Source: Fibrobacterota bacterium (GTDB taxonomy: Bacteria > Fibrobacterota > Chitinivibrionia > Chitinivibrionales > FEN-1185). From it: a stretch of DNA of 64,000 nucleotides. The stretch covers positions 18,108 through 82,107 of the forward strand of contig PLWQ01000007.1 of assembly GCA_003165595.1 (NCBI GenBank), read 5' to 3'. The notes under the pieces were generated by a model. The model made no database searches. It saw nothing but the letters and a program-made list of their open reading frames with translations, and was not told the DNA's origin. The position numbers were made by a program, and so were the translations under genes. This document shows, piece after piece, positions 46,346-58,127 of the stretch (position 1 is the first letter of the stretch; every line of letters begins with the position of its first letter).

Positions 46346-47309
46346 GAAATCGTTTTTTCGGCGGCTGGCCCTGGCGATCAGGATCACGGCGATTCTCTTC
46401 CTTTTCGTGTGCGTGTGCTTTGCCGTCGCTGCTCACGACACGGCCCATAAACAACCGGTCAAAGGGAAAAATGCGGTGTTTACCGTGTCGCTCAAGGATT
46501 CGGCGAAAGGCAAGCAGGTTTCCGGGCGCACGGGCGTACCCAGGAGCGAAACCGTGCCTGCGGCGCGCGACACCTCCCGTTCAAGCAAAGGCACAACGCG
46601 ATCGGCCGACACCTCCGGCGCTCATGCCGCCGACACCACGGCGCCCAAGGCCGCCATTCACCGGGAGGATTCCGGTGTGGTCGGCGCAGTTCCCGCCGCG
46701 GTCGACACCGCGAAAAAGACCGGGCTCCTTGCGCATGATTCAGGTGCGGCAATGCCTTGGAAAACCAGGCAAGCCGTCGATTCCACCGTGGCGCGGAACA
46801 AACAGACCATGTCTCGATCGTATCCCGCGGCGCCTCACCGGGCGGGAACAACGCTGCCTTTCCGCCTGCTTGTCCTGCTCGTTTCGGTTGCTATTATTCT
46901 TGCGGCTGTAGTGGTTGTCAAACGGTACCGGGACCGGGTGCCCGGCCGCAGGTTTCTCACAACCACAAGACTCTCGGTGATGGACAAGGAAGTGCAGCGG
47001 GCATGTCGTTACATCGAACAGCACTACGCAGACCCGGGACTTACCCCGAAAACCGTGTGCGATGCGCTTGTTACCGGGGAGGCGTTTCTCGAAGCGCTCA
47101 TGGATCGCGACCTCGGCATAAGCGTGAGCGAGTTTATTATGCACGTGCGCGTCAACGGGGCCAAAAAGATTCTGGAAAAAGATGCGGCCGCATCGAAGGA
47201 ATCGGTGGCCAGCGAAACCGGGTTCGGGGATCCAGGCTCGTTCGAAACGGCTTTCAAAAAGGTAACCGGCGTCGAATTCGAAGTATATGCCAGGCAGTCG
47301 CCGGCCTAA
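46332..47309 (+). CDS. Membrane protein ending in an AraC-type helix-turn-helix, 325 aa
   Basis: TM1 (about residues 10-33), a long Ser/Thr/Lys/Asp-rich region (about 35-165), TM2 (about 180-205), then about 100 residues of AraC/XylS DNA-binding domain: YIEQHYADPGLTPKTVCDAL, and second helix-turn-helix SVASETGFGDPGSFETAFKKVTG. With two TMs the HTH is cytoplasmic and the linker periplasmic, if TM1 is not cleaved. A membrane-tethered AraC regulator that could sense the envelope. Start at 46332 is chosen because it gives a positively charged N-terminus before TM1. Confidence 0.7.
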   Translation: MFPNKKSFFRRLALAIRITAILFLFVCVCFAVAAHDTAHKQPVKGKNAVFTVSLKDSAKGKQVSGRTGVPRSETVPAARDTSRSSKGTTRSADTSGAHAADTTAPKAAIHREDSGVVGAVPAAVDTAKKTGLLAHDSGAAMPWKTRQAVDSTVARNKQTMSRSYPAAPHRAGTTLPFRLLVLLVSVAIILAAVVVVKRYRDRVPGRRFLTTTRLSVMDKEVQRACRYIEQHYADPGLTPKTVCDALVTGEAFLEALMDRDLGISVSEFIMHVRVNGAKKILEKDAAASKESVASETGFGDPGSFETAFKKVTGVEFEVYARQSPA

Positions 47310-47442
47310 CCGGCGGCACCGTACAATTGGAAATGGCGGCGGCCGGGATGCAAAGTCCGCACAAGCAAGCGATCACTTTCGAGCGTTGAACGCGGGTGCG
47401 ACGCATTGGTTGCGGCGAGCGCTCGAACACGAGAGGCGAACA

Positions 47443-48876
47443 GTGCTCCACGGCATCTGCAAAACCGCGCTTCCGCTGTGCGCAACGGCAATCGCCCTCA
47501 TTTTCTTCGGCCGGCCAGCCCTGTGCGCTCCGCCGCTCTCGGAATGGCGAATCCTCGAACAGACCGATACCCTTGACATCTACTACAAAGACCGCATTGT
47601 AGGAACGCTCATTCACGGCGTTCTTGTCGCCGACAGCGCCCAGGCCATTGTGAGCACCATGTCCATGTCGGTAGGAAAGACGGACGCGGGCATGAGTGAG
47701 ATGGAAGTGTTCGAGCAGCGGGTGTACGGCGTTGACGGCAGGATTCACAGCGCACGCCAGATCGTAAAGTCTCCCAGCGGGACCAACACGTGGGACGTTA
47801 TACAGACTCCGCAAGGATGGCGGCTGAGCGTTACCGCCGGCGGAGAAACGAACGCCAGCATCATCGACAGCGTGAGCGAAAGCCTGCTTCCCACCCTCGA
47901 TCTCACGAAACGGGTGAAGAAGATTCTTGTTTCCAAAGGCGACACTTGGCGCGACACCCAGCTCGATCTTGTTTCCGGGAAGCTCATTGCAAATTCGTAC
48001 CTGTGTACTGCGGTGGATTCGGTTTCCAAGGTCGTTTCCTTCGATGTGACGGACAACATGACGGGCCGTCGGCTGGAATGGCAGATCGACAGCCGTGGAA
48101 AGACGCTGATGCAGGAGATTGAAGGCATGTTCGTGGCAAAACGCGCTCCGGGTGCGGCCCAAAAGGCGAAGCGCAAGGAGACAACGACCGTGTCGGATCT
48201 GGGCGATCTTTTGTCGGTGCCCGCGGCGCGTGCCGCGGGAAGCGGCGAACGCATTTCCCTGGTGCTCCCGCCAGATGCGCCCCCGGACGCGTCCGTTGGC
48301 GCCCTGTACATTCACAAAGGCGACCGCTGGATTCTAAACCTCCCGCAGCCTGCGTGCTCATGCGTCGCTGCATCGAAGCCGGATTCGGCTCTGGTCGTCT
48401 TTACCAGGCCGACTCCCACGCTTCAATCGAATCATCCTTTAATTGCGCAGCTGGCCCGAAAAATAAAGGGTAATGAACAAAGCCCCTGTGCCGTGACGCT
48501 CGCACTCACGAAGTATGTGTTCTCGACTCTCGAAAAACGGCCCACCGCAACTTTCTCAAACGCACTGGAAACCCTGAAAGCGGGGTTCGGCGACTGCGGG
48601 GAACACGCGGTGCTTCTGGCCGCGCTGCTCAGAAGCCTCGGTATCCCGGCGCGGGTAGTGCTTGGATTGTACTACGATGGCGGGAAGAAGGCCTATACCG
48701 GTCACGCCTGGGTGATGGTCTGGACCGGATCATGGGTTTTTGCCGATCCCGCGTTCGGGGTATTTCCAGCCTGCAAAGACAGGGTTCCGCTGGTTATCGA
48801 TGACAATGGCCGCAATTCCGTCCTGCTGGCGCGACTCCTTGGCAGGATCAAAGTTGAGTATGTTTCCGACAGGTAA
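47443..48876 (+). CDS. Secreted transglutaminase-like protein, 477 aa
   Basis: GTG start with GAGAGG 6 nt upstream, leading into a signal peptide (about residues 1-28, LPLCATAIALIFFGRPALCA). The C-terminal third (about 330-455) has the transglutaminase-like Cys-His-Asp triad: GDCGEHAVLLAALLRSLGIPARVVLG, GHAWVMVW, FADPAFG. The N-terminal part is beta-rich. Such proteins are peptidase- or crosslinking-like in the envelope. It lies 133 bp after the AraC-like gene, probably the same transcription unit. Confidence 0.8.
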   Translation: MLHGICKTALPLCATAIALIFFGRPALCAPPLSEWRILEQTDTLDIYYKDRIVGTLIHGVLVADSAQAIVSTMSMSVGKTDAGMSEMEVFEQRVYGVDGRIHSARQIVKSPSGTNTWDVIQTPQGWRLSVTAGGETNASIIDSVSESLLPTLDLTKRVKKILVSKGDTWRDTQLDLVSGKLIANSYLCTAVDSVSKVVSFDVTDNMTGRRLEWQIDSRGKTLMQEIEGMFVAKRAPGAAQKAKRKETTTVSDLGDLLSVPAARAAGSGERISLVLPPDAPPDASVGALYIHKGDRWILNLPQPACSCVAASKPDSALVVFTRPTPTLQSNHPLIAQLARKIKGNEQSPCAVTLALTKYVFSTLEKRPTATFSNALETLKAGFGDCGEHAVLLAALLRSLGIPARVVLGLYYDGGKKAYTGHAWVMVWTGSWVFADPAFGVFPACKDRVPLVIDDNGRNSVLLARLLGRIKVEYVSDR

Positions 48877-49152
48877 CGGGTATCACCTGAGGCTGCGATT
48901 TTTCAACGTTTCGATGCTTGATCTGCCAATAAGCCGCCGGTGCGAATCGAGGTCCCTTGTCGTTATTTCAATATGTGTATGCCTGCAATCAAACAATATT
49001 ATATTTTCCTATTCTGTCGACTTGATGAACCGTTTTGCTTCGGCAAGCGGACTGCGAAAGCACGTATTCGCGAGCGCGTAACTCCTCAACTGAGCGGTTG
49101 CGCTGCAGGGCGGATTCAATATGTTTGACACCCAAGGAACGGAGGAGATTAC

Positions 49153-49920
49153 ATGGAATTCCTGATAAAGCTGCTGCACGCTTTTAGTCCGCAGTCGGAT
49201 GCATTTCTGTTTATGTGGGCCATTCTGGTCACCGGCGTGTTCAGCGTTTCCATAATCATCGAACGGTTCATCTATTTGCAAAGCAAGTCGGGATTCCGTT
49301 CCCAAATGTTTATTCGCGACATCTTGCAGAATATCCAGAAGGACGATGTGGCCAGCGGGATCAAAATGTGCGAAAAGGGCAAGCGTATGGCGCTTGCCGG
49401 CGTCGTCAAAGCCGGCCTGGATGAGGCAAACACAGGCGCCGAACGCATCCGCAATGCAATTGACGAGGCGATGCTCAAGATTATTCCGATGCTGGAGAAA
49501 CGCACCGGGTATCTTGCGGTTATCGGCAACGTCGCGACACTCCTTGGACTGCTCGGCACCGTGTACGGTCTCATCATGTCGTTTGCCGCCGTGGGCCGGC
49601 CTGGTATCGACGCGGCGCAAAAGTCGGAATTGCTGGCATCCGGTATCGCCACCGCCATGAATTCCACGTTTTCCGGACTGTCGGTCGCAATTTGCTCCAT
49701 CATGGTGTTCGCGTTCATGAAGGCGAAAACGCAGAAAATCATCGACGAACTCGACGAATACTCGGTGCGGGTGCTCAATGCGCTCATCGAGAAATCGTTC
49801 AAGACGCACAAATATCACATCAGCGCGTCGCAGCTTAAGGAAGGCGTGGGCCTGCACGTGACGCACAACAACATCAAGATCTTTACCGACAACAAGCTTA
49901 TCAAGGAAATAAACATCTGA
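49153..49920 (+). CDS. exbB: ExbB/TolQ/MotA-family proton-channel protein
   Basis: An inner-membrane proton-channel subunit that powers TonB- or Tol-type partners. Three TMs: about residues 15-37, and then the paired TMs with NVATLLGLLGTVYGLIMSFAAVG and ATAMNSTFSGLSVAICSIMVFAF, the family signature. Length (255 aa) is normal. GGAGGAG 5 nt upstream of ATG is a strong ribosome site. It begins the ExbB/ExbD cluster; the gap to the next gene (49921-50083) holds short degenerate repeats. Confidence 0.92.
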   Translation: MEFLIKLLHAFSPQSDAFLFMWAILVTGVFSVSIIIERFIYLQSKSGFRSQMFIRDILQNIQKDDVASGIKMCEKGKRMALAGVVKAGLDEANTGAERIRNAIDEAMLKIIPMLEKRTGYLAVIGNVATLLGLLGTVYGLIMSFAAVGRPGIDAAQKSELLASGIATAMNSTFSGLSVAICSIMVFAFMKAKTQKIIDELDEYSVRVLNALIEKSFKTHKYHISASQLKEGVGLHVTHNNIKIFTDNKLIKEINI

Positions 49921-50055
49921 TCGGGATTCGCCGGATTTACGGGATTTCCGGGAGAGAAAGACAATCGGGATTCACGAGGTTTCCAGGAGAAGACGATTAG
50001 GATTGGCGGGATTCCCAGGATGAAGACTTGCCTCTTGTAGCTGTCAACCGTCAAC
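49921..50055. repeat. Degenerate short repeats
   Basis: Two to three imperfect copies of a GGGATTC(A/G)CG(A/G)GGTTT(C)CCAGG-like unit lie at about 49921-50030, followed by CTGTCAACCGTCAACTTTT near 50040. The latter motif recurs as CTGTCAACTGTCAACTTT at about 62107. Probably remnants of interspersed repeats. Confidence 0.45.
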
Positions 50056-50083
50056 TTTTCATTTTTAACTTGTAAATTGATAT

Positions 50084-51391
50084 ATGGTAATATTCGGCGA
50101 ACTCCTCAAATGTTTCCTACCGTCGCATGACGCTTTCGTATTCATGTGGGTGCTTGCCACACTCGGACTTTCGGCGGTGCTTCTCACCGCGGAGCGATGG
50201 TTTTCCATAAACAGGCGCACCGACTACGATGCCGCAAGTTTTTTCGAGCGTATAAAGCGGCTGGTCGACGAAAAGAACTTCGACGAAGCTTACCGGATCT
50301 GCGCATCGGGCGGCCGCAGGGCACTGCCCCGCATTCTTGGCGCGGGCATACGGGAAGTCCAGATTGAACCCCATCTTGTGGAAGGTGCCATGGGCGAAGA
50401 ATCGACCCACATGGCTTCACAGATGGAAAAACGGCTTCCCATTCTTGTGATGTTCAGCAATGTCTCCACGCTGCTGGGCCTGCTCGGCACGGTCTTTGGC
50501 CTCATCATGTCGTTTGCCGCGGTTGGAAGACCTGGTGTCGCCGCGGTGGAGAAATCGGCTCTGCTTGCCGCGGGGATTTCCGCGGCAATGAATTCCACGC
50601 TTGTGGGACTCTCCATAAGCGTGCCCTGCATTCTTGCCTACGCGATGCTTCGCGCCCGCGTCGATGCTGCGCTCGTGGAAGTCGACCGCTACGCAGTGGC
50701 CATTCTCAATCTGCTCAACCCGCCCACTGCGGGCCAGAAAAAACTCAATTCTCTTGTGCGTCGTTCCGGCGACGACGAAGTTGCCGACACCGACGTCACG
50801 CCCATGCTCAACCTCATGGTCATGCTCATTCCCTTCCTGCTCACCTCGTCCGAATTCGTCAAGATGGGCGCCATAGAGCTCAAGCTGCCCGAATCGACGC
50901 AGGGCGGCGGGGGCGGCGGCGGGGGTGAGAGCCAGCAGGAAACCAAGCTCGAGCTCGGGGTAGTCATCACATCCAAGGGATTCAACGTATTCGACTACTT
51001 CAACCAGGCCGAAAAGGCGGCTCAGGCCAACCAGACCCTGGGCGAAAAACTGCCCGACATACCGCTCAAAAACGGCGAGTACGATTATGAGACCCTGAAT
51101 GCAAAACTCGCAGAAGTCAAGAGAAAAGCCCTGTACGAAATCGTAAAAGCCTACTACCCAACGGTGACTCCGGACGCCTCGCTGTACCAGCTTTCCAAGG
51201 CCTATCTTTCCAAGAACCTGAGCACCAGTTCCGTGTTTGCCGATCACGAGGCGGTCAAGCTCGTGGGTGAAGACAAGATCAAATACCAGACGGTGGTTGC
51301 GGTGATGGACGCTGCGCGGGGGACGCGCACGCCCGACGGCAATGTCACCTTATTCCCGAATGTGTCGATTGCGGGAGGTATTATCCAGTAA
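50084..51391 (+). CDS. ExbB-ExbD fusion protein, 435 aa
   Basis: The N-terminal 225 residues are an ExbB/TolQ/MotA unit (LLGLLGTVFGLIMSFAAVG). The rest is an ExbD-like unit: TM with DTDVTPMLNLMVMLIPFLL, then IELKLPES, a run of eight Gly and a periplasmic tail. In ExbD the equivalent TM position is Asp (FIDVMLVLL), which is essential for proton use; here it is Asn (MLNL). The fusion may therefore be structural rather than a proton site. No ribosome site is seen before the ATG at 50084. It overlaps the next gene as TAATG. Confidence 0.85.
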   Translation: MVIFGELLKCFLPSHDAFVFMWVLATLGLSAVLLTAERWFSINRRTDYDAASFFERIKRLVDEKNFDEAYRICASGGRRALPRILGAGIREVQIEPHLVEGAMGEESTHMASQMEKRLPILVMFSNVSTLLGLLGTVFGLIMSFAAVGRPGVAAVEKSALLAAGISAAMNSTLVGLSISVPCILAYAMLRARVDAALVEVDRYAVAILNLLNPPTAGQKKLNSLVRRSGDDEVADTDVTPMLNLMVMLIPFLLTSSEFVKMGAIELKLPESTQGGGGGGGGESQQETKLELGVVITSKGFNVFDYFNQAEKAAQANQTLGEKLPDIPLKNGEYDYETLNAKLAEVKRKALYEIVKAYYPTVTPDASLYQLSKAYLSKNLSTSSVFADHEAVKLVGEDKIKYQTVVAVMDAARGTRTPDGNVTLFPNVSIAGGIIQ

Positions 51392-51891
51392 TGGCGCAGC
51401 AATCCATTCGCAGAAGGCACCGGAAACGGGGCGACGGCACGGTCAAGCTCAACATCACTTCCATGATCGACATGTTTACGCTCATGGTGGTGTTCCTGCT
51501 CAAGAATTATTCGGCGCAGGGGCAGCTTGTGACGCCTGCGACCAATCTGCTGCTGCCCACGTCTTCGGTTGAGAAAAACGCGGGGGAGGCGCTGAGCGTC
51601 AAGGTGTCCGGCACGAACATCATGGTGGAAAATGACGTCGTCATCGACGAAAAGGGATTCCAGACTGCGCTCGCCCAGAAGGAGTTCCTTATCGAACCCC
51701 TGTATAATGTGCTCAAGAAACATTGTGACGAGGCGAAGAAATCCGCGGAGATGTTCAAGACCGAGTTCTCCGGAAAAGTCTCAATACAGGGCGATGTGGC
51801 GATTCCGTACAACATGCTTACCAGAATCATGTATACCTGCGGCCAGGCAGGTTACCCCGTTATGAACCTTGTAGTCTACAGGAAGGGATAA
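51391..51891 (+). CDS. exbD: ExbD/TolR-family protein
   Basis: Short cytoplasmic N-terminus, one TM with NITSMIDMFTLMVVFLLKNY (the Asp in SMIDM is at the essential ExbD/TolR position), and a periplasmic domain ending AIPYNMLTRIMYTCGQAGYPVMNLVV, as in the family. 166 aa. The start overlaps the fusion gene's TAA, and its own TAA overlaps the next start, both as TAATG. It probably supplies the functional proton site for the cluster. Confidence 0.92.
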   Translation: MAQQSIRRRHRKRGDGTVKLNITSMIDMFTLMVVFLLKNYSAQGQLVTPATNLLLPTSSVEKNAGEALSVKVSGTNIMVENDVVIDEKGFQTALAQKEFLIEPLYNVLKKHCDEAKKSAEMFKTEFSGKVSIQGDVAIPYNMLTRIMYTCGQAGYPVMNLVVYRKG

Positions 51892-52967
51892 TGGCGAACG
51901 CCGGGCAGTCGGGACTTTTCTATCTCCACAACGCGGGTGAGATCTCACTCAAGGTATTCCCGCAGGATCTGCGAAGGAGCCTGATTTCCAGGCTGGACCC
52001 GCGCTTTGCCATAATTTTCGGCTCGCTTTTCCTCGTGGCATTCATCTCCGTTTCCATTCTCTCGTCCGTCAAGATTTCCGATACGGTAAGCGAAAAAGAA
52101 ATCACAAAGATTCAGGAACGCTACGCTCAGCTTGTGCTCAACCAGCCCAAGCCCAAGCCTCCGGAAGTGAAAGCCGAAGACAAATCCAAGGCAAACGAAA
52201 CGGGCAAGGTCGCGGAAAAGGGAGCGGTCAAGGAAGAAGTGAAAGTGGACCGCGAAAAAGAGACGTTCGTACAACGCAAGGAACGGGCCGAAGCAACAAA
52301 GGAACAACGTCAGGCGGTTCGCCAGCGGGTCGCCGCGGCCGTGCAGACCGCCGGGATTTTCGCCGCGATTACGGCTTCGGGCAGCGGACCGGGCTCCGGA
52401 CCCTCGACGGGCGGGAGTGTTACCGATCTCCTCGGCGCCACGGGCGAAGGCGTCGGCGATTTGGGAAACATAAAGGTGTCCAAGGGGACGTTTGCCACCA
52501 GGAGCAATGTTGACGTAGGCGAACTCAAGGCGAGACGTGGTACGGTCACCCAGGGCGTCGATATCGCACGGGAGAGCGTGGGCAGAACGCGGTCGGAGCA
52601 TATTTCTTCCGGCGGCGGCGTGGCGATATCGTCCGCCGTTCCGGAAGTGACGGGCAACACCACCAATGCCGAAGCAAGGAGCCAGGCGTCGATCAAGAAA
52701 GTGATCGATCTGGAAAGCAACCGGCTCAAACGGGTGTACGAAACCTGGCTTAAACGCGACCCGACGCTCGCGGGCCAGCTCAAGATCAAGTTTACCATTA
52801 TGCCCGACGGGAGCGTCACCAACGTGACGGTTGTGAGTTCCAGTACCAAGAACACGGAATTCGACGAAACGCTCATGCGTTACATCAAACGATGGGCCTT
52901 CCCGGCAATGGACGGCGGCAGCCCGGTGGAGGTCGTCTACCCGTTCGTGTTCGAGGCTCAAACATAG
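51891..52967 (+). CDS. TonB-like protein with AgmX-type C-terminal domain, 358 aa
   Basis: One TM (about residues 42-62), a charged/Pro-Lys linker with KPKPPEVKAEDKSKA, a Gly/Ser-rich central region, and a C-terminal TonB/AgmX domain (about 275-358: LKIKFTIMPDGSVTNVTVVSSSTKNTEF, ending VVYPFVFE). It should be energised by the preceding ExbB/ExbD proteins. The AgmX/PglI type is known from gliding and envelope systems of Myxococcota and relatives. Translationally coupled to exbD. Confidence 0.85.
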   Translation: MANAGQSGLFYLHNAGEISLKVFPQDLRRSLISRLDPRFAIIFGSLFLVAFISVSILSSVKISDTVSEKEITKIQERYAQLVLNQPKPKPPEVKAEDKSKANETGKVAEKGAVKEEVKVDREKETFVQRKERAEATKEQRQAVRQRVAAAVQTAGIFAAITASGSGPGSGPSTGGSVTDLLGATGEGVGDLGNIKVSKGTFATRSNVDVGELKARRGTVTQGVDIARESVGRTRSEHISSGGGVAISSAVPEVTGNTTNAEARSQASIKKVIDLESNRLKRVYETWLKRDPTLAGQLKIKFTIMPDGSVTNVTVVSSSTKNTEFDETLMRYIKRWAFPAMDGGSPVEVVYPFVFEAQT

Positions 52968-53041
52968 AGATACGTCCGGCGGCTCTTTGCCGGAACGAGC
53001 AAGTGATACGAATTTGCTTTCAAGATGATTCTGAGCATGGG

Positions 53042-53112
53042 TGTCATCGCGAGCGCAGCGCGGCGATCTCATACGGTTGAGATTGCTTCGTCGCGGACTC
53101 CTCGCAATGACA
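53042..53112. repeat. REP-like palindrome
   Basis: TGTCATCGCGAG (53042-53053) pairs with CTCGCAATGACA (53101-53112), with inner arms GCGATCTC and GAGATTGC. It is a classic intergenic palindromic element in a 257 bp gap. A second hairpin, CGGCAGGA/TCCTGCCG (53168-53190), follows. Confidence 0.75.
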
Positions 53113-53224
53113 TACAATCAACTTGAACGCAACTTAGTATGAGTTCGATCCGATAGTTGCCGCGGGGCGGCAGGAGCTTTCTTCCTGCCGGTTGGATCAC
53201 CAGTAATTTACGCAGGAGAAACGT

Positions 53225-53536
53225 ATGAAGGACAGAGCCAGCGAACGAATTGAGTTCATTAATTTGAACGGATCCTCGGAGCCGACGCTGTTCGATTTGA
53301 GCAAGACGGGGGTGTGCGGTTTCAGCTCGAAGAAACTCGAGAAGGATAAATTTGCCTTTGTCAAGATCAACACGCTGCGGCTCAAGGCCCAGGTCGTATA
53401 CTGCCAGGAGCGTTCCGACGGGTTCCGCGTCGGCATGCACTTTTGCGAGGTACCGGCCGATTTGCAGGCCTCTTTGAACGACCTGGTGGACAAGTTCTCC
53501 CGCGGCGTTCCCATATCATGCTCCATTGAGGGATAG
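53225..53536 (+). CDS. PilZ-domain protein, 103 aa
   Basis: PilZ is a c-di-GMP receptor fold. RASER near the N-terminus fits the RxxxR motif, and FDLSKTGVCGFS fits (D/N)xSxxG, the two nucleotide-binding elements. The length is that of a stand-alone PilZ domain. Ribosome site GAGA 4 nt before the ATG. It lies between the TonB-like gene and a FliL-like gene and so could couple c-di-GMP to that machine; this is inference. Confidence 0.75.
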   Translation: MKDRASERIEFINLNGSSEPTLFDLSKTGVCGFSSKKLEKDKFAFVKINTLRLKAQVVYCQERSDGFRVGMHFCEVPADLQASLNDLVDKFSRGVPISCSIEG

Positions 53537-53559
53537 CTCGTTCCAAGAAAGTTGTACCG

Positions 53560-54237
53560 ATGTCCGATGGCACATGGCTTGGGCAGACGAAAAAGCGAAA
53601 TAATGCCCTGTGGATTATCCTGATTGTCGTCGCGGCGGTAGGGGCGGCCGCGATTTTTCTGCACAACAACAGCGACATTCTGTGGGGGAAAAAAGGCCTT
53701 GGGCAAGAGGCGATAGAAACCTCGCCGGCGGTCAGGAGTTCCACCGCATCTGCCGCGCCCGTGACCAGACCGGAAGGCGCACCGCGTGAAGCGCCGGCGG
53801 CGGCCGACACGGCCGCACCGAAAGCGCGGCCTGCGATCTTGGCAACGCCGGGCATTCCCGCCGCTTCCGACCGTGCTCCGCAGACTTCTACGGCCGCTTC
53901 TCCTGCGGCAGTCGCTGCCCGGCCTACCCGCGACATCGGAACCGCATCGATGGTCCTCGGTGACATCACGTGCAGGCTGGCCGACAGGAGCAAACCTGTC
54001 TTGCGGTTGTCGATAGAGATCTATTTTTCCGACGATCCGGGCTTTGCCCACGAGTTGCTTTTGAAAAGGGACAACCTGAAGGTGCTGGTGCGCAAGGTGC
54101 TGTCCACGAAATTCCTCGACGACCTGGTTGTGGAAAAGCTGCGGATTGAGCTGCGGAACGTTCTCAACGGGATTCTCGAAAAGGGACAAATTTCGGATAT
54201 AGAATTCAGGGATTTTCGAATAGACAAGGTGGAATGA
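53560..54237 (+). CDS. FliL-like membrane protein, 225 aa
   Basis: One TM (about residues 17-36), an Ala/Pro-rich linker (about 55-130), and a C-terminal domain (about 135-225) of FliL type: [16 protein letters not shown], then [28 protein letters not shown]. FliL sits around the flagellar stator. Next to ExbB/ExbD-type stators and PilZ this may be a stator accessory. It ends 4 bp before secA. The start lacks a strong ribosome site. Confidence 0.65.
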   Translation: MSDGTWLGQTKKRNNALWIILIVVAAVGAAAIFLHNNSDILWGKKGLGQEAIETSPAVRSSTASAAPVTRPEGAPREAPAAADTAAPKARPAILATPGIPAASDRAPQTSTAASPAAVAARPTRDIGTASMVLGDITCRLADRSKPVLRLSIEIYFSDDPGFAHELLLKRDNLKVLVRKVLSTKFLDDLVVEKLRIELRNVLNGILEKGQISDIEFRDFRIDKVE

Positions 54238-54241
54238 CATT

Positions 54242-57348
<3,107 letters not shown>

Positions 57349-57352
<4 letters not shown>

Positions 57353-57993
57353 GCGGGCTGTTTGTCACCTTTGAGGGAATTGACGGATGCGGGAAGAGCA
57401 CGCAGGTTCTGTGTGCCCAGCGCATGCTATCCGAGGAGAAAATCCCCTGCACGGTCACCCGCGAGCCGGGCGGAACCCCTATTGCCGAACGGATCCGCAA
57501 TATCCTTTTGTCGCCCGAGAACGGCGCCATGTGCGATGCGTGCGAAGTGCTGCTCTATTTCGCGGCCCGGGCCCAGCATGTGCGGGAAAAAATAGCACCC
57601 GAGCTTGACAAAGGCAACGTTGTGCTCTGCGACAGGTTCATGGAAGCGACGCTGGCGTACCAGGGGTATGGCCGCGGCATCGACCTGGAGACGCTTTTCG
57701 GCATAAACGCCTTTGCCACGGGCGGCGTTATGCCGGCGCTTACGTTTGTTTTCGACATCGACGTCGCCGCCGCCTTTTCGCGTCTTGAAAAGACGGGTAA
57801 GCGTCCCGACCGGCTGGAGGGAAGCGGCAGGGAGTTTTTCGAAAAAGTGCGTGCGGGGTATCTTGCGCTGGCCGCGCGTCACCCGCAGCGGATCGTGGTT
57901 CTCAGCGGCGCCGACTCGCCCGAGGAATTGTCGAAGAAAGTGTTTGACGAAATCGGAAAGAGGCTGCGGCGTCACCCCCGACCCCTCTCCTGA
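57349..57993 (+). CDS. tmk: Thymidylate kinase
   Basis: It phosphorylates dTMP for DNA synthesis. [10 protein letters not shown] is the P-loop, [13 protein letters not shown] the substrate region, [17 protein letters not shown] the DRX motif, and [14 protein letters not shown] the LID. 214 aa is normal. ATG overlaps the secA stop as ATGA. The last residues (RHPRPLS) and the stop lie inside an inverted repeat (57982-58004); the TGA is in the loop. Confidence 0.95.
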
Positions 57994-58004
57994 AGGGAGA
58001 GGGG
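57982..58004. repeat. Hairpin at tmk stop codon
   Basis: CCCCTCTCC (57982-57990) pairs with GGAGAGGGG (57996-58004); loop TGAAG contains the tmk stop. No T-tract follows, so it is not a normal terminator. The same arms occur in the element at 14666-14763. Confidence 0.75.
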
Positions 58005-58127
58005 AGAAACTACGCATAGCCACCGCCCCATAAATAGTAGTGGGCCACCCTGCCCGTCTAATGTATTTTATACCCTTTACGCCGTTTACTTTTCTTCCAA
58101 AGCACAGGGCGAACCAGAGGAGCGATA

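Noticed and set aside
53183-53205. CTGCCGGTTGGATCACC resembling the 16S rRNA 3' end
   Set aside because: Only about 12 bases match, no anti-Shine-Dalgarno CCTCC follows, and the sequence upstream is not rRNA-like.
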